This document shows, piece after piece, positions 1 through 5,097 of a DNA stretch of 8,721 nucleotides (position 1 is the stretch's first letter; each line of letters begins with the position of its first letter). The stretch is from Alphaproteobacteria bacterium. GTDB taxonomy: Bacteria; Pseudomonadota; Alphaproteobacteria; Paracaedibacterales; JAKBAR01. Made by a program: the position numbers and the translations under genes. Under the pieces are notes generated by a model that saw only the letters and a program-made list of their open reading frames with translations, did no database searches and was not told the DNA's origin. The stretch is from the NCBI GenBank assembly GCA_019745755.1, contig JAIESS010000214.1:1-8721 (forward strand). Direction: 5' to 3'.

Positions 1-34
1 GAAGTTGACGCATTGAGAAAGTTGGCATAGCCAT
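1..34 (-). CDS. rpsB: 30S ribosomal protein S2, N-terminal fragment cut by window edge
   Basis: Reading the minus strand from 34 gives M-A-M-P-T-F-S-M-R-Q-L and then runs off the window. This matches the very conserved bacterial S2 N-terminus (MA-x-P-x-F-S/T-MRQLLEAG...). S2 is a late-assembling small-subunit protein, and in most bacteria its gene is followed by tsf (outside this window). The ATG at 34 is chosen because a GGAG sits 9 bases upstream at 44-47 and because the S2 family starts here. An in-frame ATG at 49 overlaps that RBS and is unlikely. Only 11 codons are visible, so the assignment rests on a short but distinctive motif plus the matching RBS, leader and promoter upstream. Confidence 0.82.
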   Translation of the reverse strand, partial: MAMPTFSMRQL

Positions 35-43
35 AATGTAATA

Positions 44-47
44 CTCC
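44..47 (-). promoter_or_regulatory. Ribosome binding site of rpsB
   Basis: GGAG on the minus strand, 9 bases from the rpsB ATG at 34. It decides between the ATG at 34 and the in-frame ATG at 49. A second Shine-Dalgarno-like GGAGG (68-72) lies further upstream, too far from the start to serve it directly. Confidence 0.65.
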
Positions 48-142
48 ATAATTATTTTCCGGTTAAACCTCCGCAAAGTGTGACCCTCTATATATCAACG
101 ACACATCATTGACACAGAAGAGCACCGGATGGCGCGCCACTC

Positions 143-171
143 TTTACCTTTTAGGAAAATTAGGGTATAGA
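143..171 (+). promoter_or_regulatory. Weak candidate promoter for ruvX
   Basis: TTTACC (143-148), a 17-base spacer, and TATAGA (166-171) match sigma70 at 4 of 6 in each hexamer. An alternative is TATAAA at 207-212 with a poor -35, TTGCGT, at 185-190 (16-base spacer). That -10 overlaps the rpsB -10 on the other strand. Neither is convincing alone, but ruvX needs a promoter in 35-269 because it is divergent from rpsB. Confidence 0.27.
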
Positions 172-204
172 ATAACGACCGACTTTGCGTGCGGATTCCG
201 TACA

Positions 205-233
205 ACTATAAAGAAAACGTTCCTTCATTTCAA
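205..233 (-). promoter_or_regulatory. Sigma70-type promoter of rpsB
   Basis: On the minus strand, -35 TTGAAA (228-233) and -10 TATAGT (205-210) are separated by exactly 17 bases. Each hexamer is one mismatch from consensus. This is the best promoter match in the window, as expected for a ribosomal protein gene. Transcription would start near 198. Confidence 0.62.
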
Positions 234-269
234 GTAACCTTTTAAAAATAACGCACAGGACAATATAGC

Positions 270-773
270 GTGGCCATTTATCTCAATTTTAAATTATATG
301 CTGAGGCCCATGGTCTTCAGGCTGCTGCTAAGGAAGCACGTATTCTTGGCCTTGATGTGGGGGAAAAGTGTGTTGGCATGGCGCTCTCGGATACGCGCGC
401 CGTCATTGCCTCACCCTTTGAATATTATGAACGTAAAAGCGGTCAAAAGGACGCTGCACATTTTGAAAAAGTTCTGAAAAGCTATGCTATTTCCCTCATT
501 ATTGTGGGGCTACCCTTGAATCTTGATGGGACGCATAGTAGCCAAGCAACGCGGATTCTTGCCTATATGGAAAAAATCCATGCAATGCTGAGTCAAACCA
601 TGCCGCACATTAATATTATTTTTTGGGATGAGCGTTTTTCATCCATGGCTGTGGAGCGTGCCATGCTTCAACATGACATGAGTCGTAAAAAGCGTGAACA
701 TAACATCGATAAACTTGCTGCCACCTATATCCTTCAAGGGGCATTGGATTATAGGCGAAATAGACAAATTTAG
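270..773 (+). CDS. ruvX: RuvX/YqgF-family putative Holliday junction resolvase / pre-16S rRNA nuclease
   Basis: RNase H-fold nuclease of the YqgF/RuvX family. Family members are linked to pre-16S rRNA 5'-end processing and are also annotated as putative Holliday junction resolvases. Visible motifs are GLDVGEKCVG (residues 27-36, catalytic Asp29), GLPLNLDG (80-87), WDERFSS (119-125) and the C-terminal NIDKLAA with Asp147. Together they give the acidic active site of the family. The protein has 167 residues, against roughly 138 in E. coli; the extra is an N-terminal extension of about 24 residues before the conserved domain. The GTG start has an AGGA at 257-260, 9 bases upstream, and no ATG lies before the first catalytic motif. 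The gene stands alone, divergent from rpsB and convergent with the ABC-F gene. Confidence 0.9.
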   Translation: MAIYLNFKLYAEAHGLQAAAKEARILGLDVGEKCVGMALSDTRAVIASPFEYYERKSGQKDAAHFEKVLKSYAISLIIVGLPLNLDGTHSSQATRILAYMEKIHAMLSQTMPHINIIFWDERFSSMAVERAMLQHDMSRKKREHNIDKLAATYILQGALDYRRNRQI

Positions 774-923
774 TTTTGTTAACGCAATAGTAAGAATTAG
801 ATGCCTAACTCTTAAATCAAGAGAAAAACGTAGTTGACAGAAACCAGGGGGCATAGGGATCCTGCATCAGAAATAAAAACCTAGCTAAAAAAGAGTAATT
901 TAGAGAGGAAAACCGTAAGGAGG
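774..923. other. Convergent intergenic region between ruvX and the ABC-F gene
   Basis: No coding potential or RNA gene is seen. It holds a small inverted repeat, CTCTT at 809-813 with AAGAG at 819-823, but this is followed by A rather than T on the plus strand, so it does not look like a terminator for ruvX. Confidence 0.5.
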
Positions 924-936
924 TTAATTTGCCTCC
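906..936 (-). terminator. Weak candidate terminator at the end of the ABC-F gene
   Basis: On the minus strand GGAGG (932-936) and CCTCC (919-923) can form a 5-base-pair stem around an 8-base loop that contains the TAA stop of the ABC-F gene. The following TTACGGTTTTCC is only moderately T-rich. The stem is short, so termination here is possible rather than likely. Confidence 0.27.
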
Positions 937-2345
937 GTATTGTGAAAATGGGTCACGCCGATACCTTTCAAAAAGGACTCATCATGCGAAATGATAAGAA
1001 GTGCCCCGGGGTAGTTTTTGAGGACATCTATCACATGGTGCTTTGTTTCTAAATCAAGGTTATTGGTAATCTCGTCAAGGATAAGAAGCATGGGTGTGAA
1101 AACACCTATACAGGCCAAACAAAGGCGGGCTTTTTCACCACCGGAAAGTGTTGATACGCGGGTAGCTACTTCCTCGTTTGTACGAAAGAGATAGTCATTC
1201 AAATGCTGCCTTACTTGAGCGTGAGACCACATGGGTACTAAAGAATGCACTGTATCAATGACGGTTTTTGATGGATCCAAGATTTCATAGTGCTGATCAA
1301 GATACCCCATATCCTTTAATGCTGGTGTATGCCAATCCCCTTCGCGTGTTACCGATGGATCACCTAAAATGGCTTTCACAAGGGTCGTTTTGCCTGAACC
1401 ATTAGGCCCCCGAAGCGCCACACGATCTTTTGAGCTGATCTGAAAATAAATGTTTTTAAGGACACTAGCATCACCATAAGAACAGGTGCCCTCCGAAATG
1501 GACACGATCACCTTGTCAGCACTATCATCCGCTTTTAGGCTAAAGGAAGGCGTAATGATATTGGGCAATCGTAGATCCGATAGTTTCTCCGTCAAATACT
1601 TTTTTTTATCATCAATGGCAGCTTTTTTTATGCCAGAGGTCTCCTCGGCCCTACTGGCTTTTGCGGAACTCACAACCGTTGGCCATTTGCGCTGCCTAAT
1701 GCTTTTTTCGCCCTTTGCTTTACTCTTTGCACTGCGTTTTTGTTCCTTCATTAATGCAAGATGCATGGCTTTTTTTTGCTTTTCTAAAGTGGCTAAATCC
1801 TTTTCAAGGGACGCGTGACGGTGACTCCTATCATGTTTATAATCATTATAGTTCCCCTTAAAAAGAGTGACTTTACCATCTTCGATATGCCAAAGCGTAT
1901 CTACACAGGACGTAAGTAATCCCTCGTCATGGGTGGCCATAATCAATGTGCCGGGATAGCGGGACAGCATCTGAGCGAGAGCCTTACGGTTCGCTGCATC
2001 CAAATGATTGGTGGGCTCATCCAAAAGAATCACATTAGGATGGGATGTAAGAGCATAGGTGAGCGTTTTTTTAAACCGTTGGCCTCCACTGAGTGTTCTT
2101 AAATCTTGAATAATTTGAGGGACACAGGATAGATGAACGTCGTTGGGCATGATTATTTTCCCTTCGGATGGACATAATTCTCCTTCTAGTATTTTTAATA
2201 AGGATGATTTTCCAGCACCGTTACGTCCAATGATAGCGATGCGTTCACCATAATGAATGGTTGTGGATAGTCCCTCAAAACATGTTTTTGCAGGGAAGTG
2301 TATGCCAAGATTTTTTAGTAGAATAGGAGAGTGGGGTATCATCAT
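924..2345 (-). CDS. ABC-F family ATPase, ribosome-protection (antibiotic-resistance) type architecture
   Basis: Soluble protein with two ABC cassettes and no membrane segments. ABC-F proteins bind the ribosomal E site and relieve stalled or drug-bound ribosomes. Counting from the ATG at 2345 (473 residues), cassette 1 has Walker A GRNGAGKS (40-47), Q-loop Gln77, LSGGQ (85-89), Walker B LLDEPTNHLD with Glu110, and switch His139. Cassette 2 has GPNGSGKT (313-320), Gln351, LSGGE (400-404), LLILDE with Glu425, and His454. A Lys/Glu-rich linker of about 110 residues separates them. Q-loop to signature is only 8 residues in cassette 1, against 49 in cassette 2. This missing helical subdomain is typical of Vga/Msr/Vml-like proteins. 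Walker B 2 reads DEITNNLD instead of DEPTNHLD. Start: tandem ATGs at 2345/2342 fit where the family usually begins. A TTG at 2372 has a better SD (GGAGG at 2383-2387). Earlier in-frame starts lie in the terminator. The drug class cannot be told from sequence. Confidence 0.83.
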   Translation of the reverse strand: MMIPHSPILLKNLGIHFPAKTCFEGLSTTIHYGERIAIIGRNGAGKSSLLKILEGELCPSEGKIIMPNDVHLSCVPQIIQDLRTLSGGQRFKKTLTYALTSHPNVILLDEPTNHLDAANRKALAQMLSRYPGTLIMATHDEGLLTSCVDTLWHIEDGKVTLFKGNYNDYKHDRSHRHASLEKDLATLEKQKKAMHLALMKEQKRSAKSKAKGEKSIRQRKWPTVVSSAKASRAEETSGIKKAAIDDKKKYLTEKLSDLRLPNIITPSFSLKADDSADKVIVSISEGTCSYGDASVLKNIYFQISSKDRVALRGPNGSGKTTLVKAILGDPSVTREGDWHTPALKDMGYLDQHYEILDPSKTVIDTVHSLVPMWSHAQVRQHLNDYLFRTNEEVATRVSTLSGGEKARLCLACIGVFTPMLLILDEITNNLDLETKHHVIDVLKNYPGALLIISHDESFLKGIGVTHFHNTEAN

Positions 2346-2382
2346 GATGTTTCTCGCAAAAGAAGAGGGCAAGAGTAATATC

Positions 2383-2387
2383 CCTCC
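2383..2387 (-). promoter_or_regulatory. Strong Shine-Dalgarno GGAGG before a TTG alternative start of the ABC-F gene
   Basis: GGAGG lies 10 bases upstream of an in-frame TTG at 2372, just downstream of the terminator-like hairpin. It is too far (37 bases) from the ATG at 2345. Using it would add nine residues (L-P-S-S-F-A-R-N-I) to the protein. The in-frame position and strength make the TTG a serious rival start. Confidence 0.4.
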
Positions 2388-2406
2388 GTTAATGCTATGA
2401 AGCATC

Positions 2407-2433
2407 AAAAAAGGATAGCCCAAAATTGGGCTA
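2407..2433 (-). terminator. Intrinsic terminator hairpin just before the ABC-F start (possible attenuator)
   Basis: On the minus strand TAGCCCA (2427-2433), loop ATTT, and TGGGCTA (2416-2422) form a perfect 7-base-pair stem, followed by TCC and six T residues (2407-2412). This is the clearest rho-independent terminator shape in the window. It lies 175 bases after the cupin-like gene and immediately before the ABC-F coding region on the same strand. It may end the ydbH operon transcript, attenuate the ABC-F gene, or do both. Confidence 0.58.
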
Positions 2434-2451
2434 ATGCGAGCGTGTATTCAT
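2431..2451 (-). CDS. Candidate six-codon leader ORF (MNTRSH) upstream of the ABC-F gene
   Basis: ATG at 2451 reads M-N-T-R-S-H and then stops at TAG (2431-2433). The stop codon is the first three bases of the terminator stem. An AAGG at 2463-2466 lies 11 bases upstream of the ATG and could serve as a weak ribosome binding site. A ribosome stopped with this TAG in its A site would cover the whole left arm of the hairpin and should block its folding. Known: several resistance ABC-F genes (vmlR, msrD and Streptomyces examples) are controlled by short leader ORFs with attenuation. An ORF this short is easily found by chance, so the case rests on its position relative to the hairpin. Confidence 0.33.
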   Translation of the reverse strand: MNTRSH

Positions 2452-2503
2452 GATACGTATGACCTTAATGAATAAGAGCGGCAACAGATTGTCCTATAAA
2501 TCT

Positions 2504-2532
2504 AATGTAATTATTCTATTTTTCCTTGTCTA
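2504..2532 (-). promoter_or_regulatory. Candidate promoter for the ABC-F leader transcript
   Basis: On the minus strand, -35 TAGACA (2527-2532, five of six) and -10 TACATT (2504-2509, four of six) have a 17-base spacer. Transcription would begin near 2497, about 46 bases before the leader ORF, giving the ABC-F gene its own transcript separate from the ydbH operon. The region is AT-rich, which raises the chance of false matches. Confidence 0.33.
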
Positions 2533-2607
2533 CAGATTCCTTGAGCGTATCGGCGACATTTAAGCACAACTATGTCACTTACAATGACAATACTCAAAGA
2601 TTTTATC

Positions 2608-2985
2608 CTATTCTATTATTTTAAGTTCGTCTATGCAGTATGTTCCTTGATTAACAGAAGAAGCACTCTTTGCTCGGTAGTAGTATATTGTCATGTTATT
2701 GTTATTCATTTCCCACGCGTGCATTACATTATCATCGAAACAAACAAGTTCATTTTCGTGGAGAGTGTATTCTATACCATCATACGTTAGCTTTATTTTG
2801 TTTTTAAGATTGACTAAAATAACCCAAGGTTTGTCACCATTGCTAAAATAGCGGTTATGCATCGGGTAAGTTGCTGTATGATTGATTCGAGTTTCCTCCC
2901 CTAAAAATATAGCATCACCAAGTGATTCTATAGCATCCTTCAATGTTTTTTGGCTTAATTGACTGATATGTATGCATGCTTTCAT
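2608..2985 (-). CDS. Small cupin-like hypothetical protein
   Basis: I do not recognise this 125-residue protein by name. From about residue 35 to 105 it shows the alternating strands of a single cupin barrel: NHTATYPMHNRYF (35-47, His36 and His43), a strand-turn-strand IKLTYDGIEYTLHENELVCFD, and then VMHAW (87-91) with His89, resembling a degenerate second cupin motif. A complete canonical metal site (HxH with Glu and a late His) is not evident, so it may bind a ligand without catalysis. There is no signal peptide, so it is probably cytoplasmic. Its ATG follows the ynbE stop by one base, indicating the same operon. It occupies the place where ydbL normally lies but is unrelated in sequence as far as I can see. 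It is visibly richer in A and T than its neighbours. Confidence 0.62.
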   Translation of the reverse strand: MKACIHISQLSQKTLKDAIESLGDAIFLGEETRINHTATYPMHNRYFSNGDKPWVILVNLKNKIKLTYDGIEYTLHENELVCFDDNVMHAWEMNNNNMTIYYYRAKSASSVNQGTYCIDELKIIE

Positions 2986-2986
2986 T

Positions 2987-3184
2987 TTATGCTTCTTGCC
3001 CCTCTACCATAGGCTTATTTTTATTGGGATCGACCTTTGTCACTTTGATTTTATGTTTTATATTCACGTTCATGTTCACATCAATGGGCTTATCGGGGGC
3101 TTCTACTTTTACTGTCGGCGTGCATGCTATAAGTAGCACAGAGAAAATAGCTATAAGGCCAAGAAATAGAGTGTTAATGTGCAT
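2987..3184 (-). CDS. ynbE: YnbE-like outer-membrane lipoprotein
   Basis: This 65-residue lipoprotein has a signal peptide ending in lipobox L-I-A-C with the lipidated Cys21, and Thr at +2, which favours the outer membrane. The mature part carries the YnbE signature: P-T-V-K-V-E-A-P-D-K-P-I-D-V-N-M-N-V-N-I-like text, then K-H-K-I-K-V. In E. coli, YnbE multimers extend beta-strands that contact the C-terminus of YdbH and complete a lipid-conducting bridge across the periplasm. The ATG at 3184 overlaps the end of ydbH by 11 bases and has AGGA 7 bases upstream inside ydbH, so the two are probably translationally coupled. Length is close to E. coli YnbE. The short C-terminal tail is rich in Lys, Asn and Glu. 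Confidence 0.84.
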   Translation of the reverse strand: MHINTLFLGLIAIFSVLLIACTPTVKVEAPDKPIDVNMNVNIKHKIKVTKVDPNKNKPMVEGQEA

Positions 3185-5069
3185 TGTTTTGTCCTACTTT
3201 TTTTAAATCACTTTTGACTTTATCCCAATTTTCATTGAGTTTAAAGAAATCCAAGCTGGATTGTATGGTTTCCTCAAGATCACCCGACGTTTTTATTTTT
3301 AAGTGACAGGGATAACCATTCATAAAATCCGTATAGCCATAAATTTCTACAAGCCCCTGGAGGCGCCCATCGACAGGAAGAAACTCGGCCGTAAGGGATG
3401 AAAAAGTAATATTTTTAAGTATTTCCATCACTTGAGTGCTTTTTGCATCCATGGTTTTTGCATCTACTTCCACCTGATCTTCCTCTAAATCCTTTGTGCT
3501 TTCCGGCGTATAATGAATCTTCCCTGTTCGCGAGGTTGAAAAGAATTTTGCATTTTTTATCTTAAGACCACGATCTTGTTTAAAATGAATCTGACCATGC
3601 CCCCCCATTTTACCCCCACCTGAAAGGCCTTTAATCTCCAAAAGTGTTAGCGTATCCAGGAGGTCAATACCATCAGAATCAAACAGGAATAACATGTCCG
3701 AGATATCCTTCATGTCAAAACTGTGGAGACGCATGGATCCTCCAAGCATATGCGTCACAAATTCTTGTATCTTAAAGGTATCCTTAAGCGTAAAATCGAG
3801 GTGTGGCTTATCGAGATGAAGTTTTGAAAAGCGCGCTGATGTTGCTTGAATGGTTTGCTTTCCTTGAGTCTGAAGAGGGAACAATTTAAATTCAAGAGAT
3901 GTGTTAAGGGAGTCCACAGCATAAAGTGGGTGATGTACAGAAATGTCCTTAAGAGCAATGTTAACAAAGCCTTTATTTTCTTTTTGATCCATTAACTCTA
4001 AAAAGATACTGAAAAATGAAGGGAGAAAATCTTTACGTTTTTCCTCTGTGAGACGAAGAGGAAAATGGGCTGATGCCTGAATTTGGGCTTCTCCCTTAAT
4101 AGCTTCAAAGCCATGACCTGAAAAATGGTTGAGTAATTTTAAAAAGGAAGCGGCCTTAAGCTTTTTTGCTTGGATATCAAGAGACACACCATCGTCGACG
4201 GTTTCAAGTATTATTTGTGCACTTTCCTCATCGAGATTTATTTGACCGTCTCCCTGAATTTTTAAAAGAGACTCACTAGCGTCAATAGTACTTTTAAGAT
4301 CAAAATGAACAGTTGATTTTTCTTTTTTGGAGAGATGAAGCAAGTCAAAGGCTATATTTTGTCCTTTTAGTTTAACCATCATAGCGCGTGCATTGTGCAA
4401 ACTGCTTGCCATAGGTGTTGTGCTTAAGGAAAGTGTGTCAGCACTAAAATCAAACCCTGCGCGCTTAACCATCATATTATGGCAAGAAATATCAGTTTTT
4501 AGATCTTTATTATCTTTATCCAGGTGAATTGTCATATCTGTTGAAAAACCCTGTGTGAGGAGGCGAAGTTCTGCCCCTATTCCCATGCGATCAAAGTGAT
4601 GAGACAAGGTTACATCCAGCGGGATAAAATAACCTTGATCATAGGCGTCATGGAGATTAAGAAAACCACTGAGGTGACACGTATCAAAAAAAGAGGTATT
4701 CCCATAGTGGGAGGTGGTATAAAGAAAATTTTTCACATCATCTAGATTGCCTCTGAACTGTAACCCCTTAATCGTTATGTGTTGAGCTATGCGCTGAAGG
4801 ATGCTTTTAAGGGTAAAATGAACATTAACCGTATCAATAAGGATGTTTTTCTGATGATTTTCCGACATAAGTTTAATTTTATGAAGGCTAACACCGAAAA
4901 ACAACGGGCGAATGCTTTGAATCGATGCGATTTGGAGACCATTTCGTATGGCAGTTAACGTTATTTCTCTTTCAACAAGTTTTTGTAGACCAAACCATAA
5001 AGCTAGGGCAAGGAAGGCTACGCTGGCAAAAACGCCAAAAAAGAGCCTTACTCTGCGCATCGTATTCAT
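3174..5069 (-). CDS. ydbH: YdbH-like AsmA-family intermembrane lipid-transport protein
   Basis: An N-terminal basic stretch and one membrane anchor (about residues 5-30, R-V-R-L-F-F-G-V-F-A...) are followed by some 600 periplasmic residues made mainly of short amphipathic beta-strands with alternating hydrophobic residues, typical of AsmA-like bridge proteins. The C-terminal part, including GRLQGLVEIYGYTDFMNGYP, fits the YdbH domain (historically named dicarboxylate transport, PF11739). YdbH, TamB and YhdP redundantly move phospholipids from inner to outer membrane. At 631 residues it is clearly shorter than E. coli YdbH (about 880), so the beta-groove may be shorter or the N-terminal repeats fewer. 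The overlapping ynbE gene downstream is the strongest support for the name. Start: the ATG at 5069 has no clear SD, and an ATG three codons later (5060) is equally possible. A TATACT at 5106-5111 on the minus strand may be its -10, without a good -35. Confidence 0.8.
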   Translation of the reverse strand: MNTMRRVRLFFGVFASVAFLALALWFGLQKLVEREITLTAIRNGLQIASIQSIRPLFFGVSLHKIKLMSENHQKNILIDTVNVHFTLKSILQRIAQHITIKGLQFRGNLDDVKNFLYTTSHYGNTSFFDTCHLSGFLNLHDAYDQGYFIPLDVTLSHHFDRMGIGAELRLLTQGFSTDMTIHLDKDNKDLKTDISCHNMMVKRAGFDFSADTLSLSTTPMASSLHNARAMMVKLKGQNIAFDLLHLSKKEKSTVHFDLKSTIDASESLLKIQGDGQINLDEESAQIILETVDDGVSLDIQAKKLKAASFLKLLNHFSGHGFEAIKGEAQIQASAHFPLRLTEEKRKDFLPSFFSIFLELMDQKENKGFVNIALKDISVHHPLYAVDSLNTSLEFKLFPLQTQGKQTIQATSARFSKLHLDKPHLDFTLKDTFKIQEFVTHMLGGSMRLHSFDMKDISDMLFLFDSDGIDLLDTLTLLEIKGLSGGGKMGGHGQIHFKQDRGLKIKNAKFFSTSRTGKIHYTPESTKDLEEDQVEVDAKTMDAKSTQVMEILKNITFSSLTAEFLPVDGRLQGLVEIYGYTDFMNGYPCHLKIKTSGDLEETIQSSLDFFKLNENWDKVKSDLKKVGQNNAH

Positions 5070-5097
5070 AAAGGGATTCTGCTAAGATGAAAGACAA
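5070..5097. other. Very short divergent intergenic region
   Basis: Only 28 bases separate the divergent starts of ydbH and the transporter gene, with no room for two separate promoters. At least one promoter must lie inside the 5' end of the opposite gene or the true transporter start must be further downstream. GTATAC at 5107-5112 gives a -10-like hexamer on both strands (TATACT minus, TATACC plus). Confidence 0.5.

Larger units (their letters stand above)
35..198 (-). ncRNA. 5' leader of rpsB mRNA with a long-range closing helix (candidate S2 autoregulatory leader)
   Basis: The predicted start of transcription near 198 leaves an unusually long untranslated leader of about 160 bases before rpsB. 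Seen directly: an 8-base perfect inverted repeat, ACTTTGCG at 182-189 with CGCAAAGT at 72-79, would close a large domain over almost the whole leader. Inside it are a smaller repeat, AAGAG at 118-122 with CTCTT at 140-144, around a GC-rich loop containing GGCGCGCC. Beside the closing helix is the short palindrome GGTTAAACC at 61-69, next to an SD-like GGAGG. Known: in E. coli, S2 represses its own operon through a structured leader. That this leader does the same is inference; no consensus was checked. Confidence 0.4.

Noticed and set aside
1..30. Plus-strand reading E-V-D-A-L-R-K-L-A-stop as the 3' end of a gene
   Set aside because: The same bases on the minus strand give the S2 N-terminus with a matching RBS, leader and promoter, which is far stronger evidence.
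809..823. CTCTT-AAATC-AAGAG hairpin after ruvX as a terminator
   Set aside because: It is followed by A residues on the plus strand, and the stem is short and AT-rich.
1486..1818. Plus-strand open frame of 110 codons opposite the ABC-F gene
   Set aside because: It is an antisense shadow of the linker region; the minus-strand protein has clear conserved motifs.
2346..2423. Upstream extension of the ABC-F protein to the TTG at 2423
   Set aside because: That start lies inside the terminator loop and stem, has no SD, and adds residues with no family resemblance.
2530..2559. Minus-strand ORF M-S-P-I-R-S-R-N-L upstream of the ABC-F gene as a second leader peptide
   Set aside because: It has no ribosome binding site and overlaps the candidate promoter -35, so it would not be on the proposed leader transcript.
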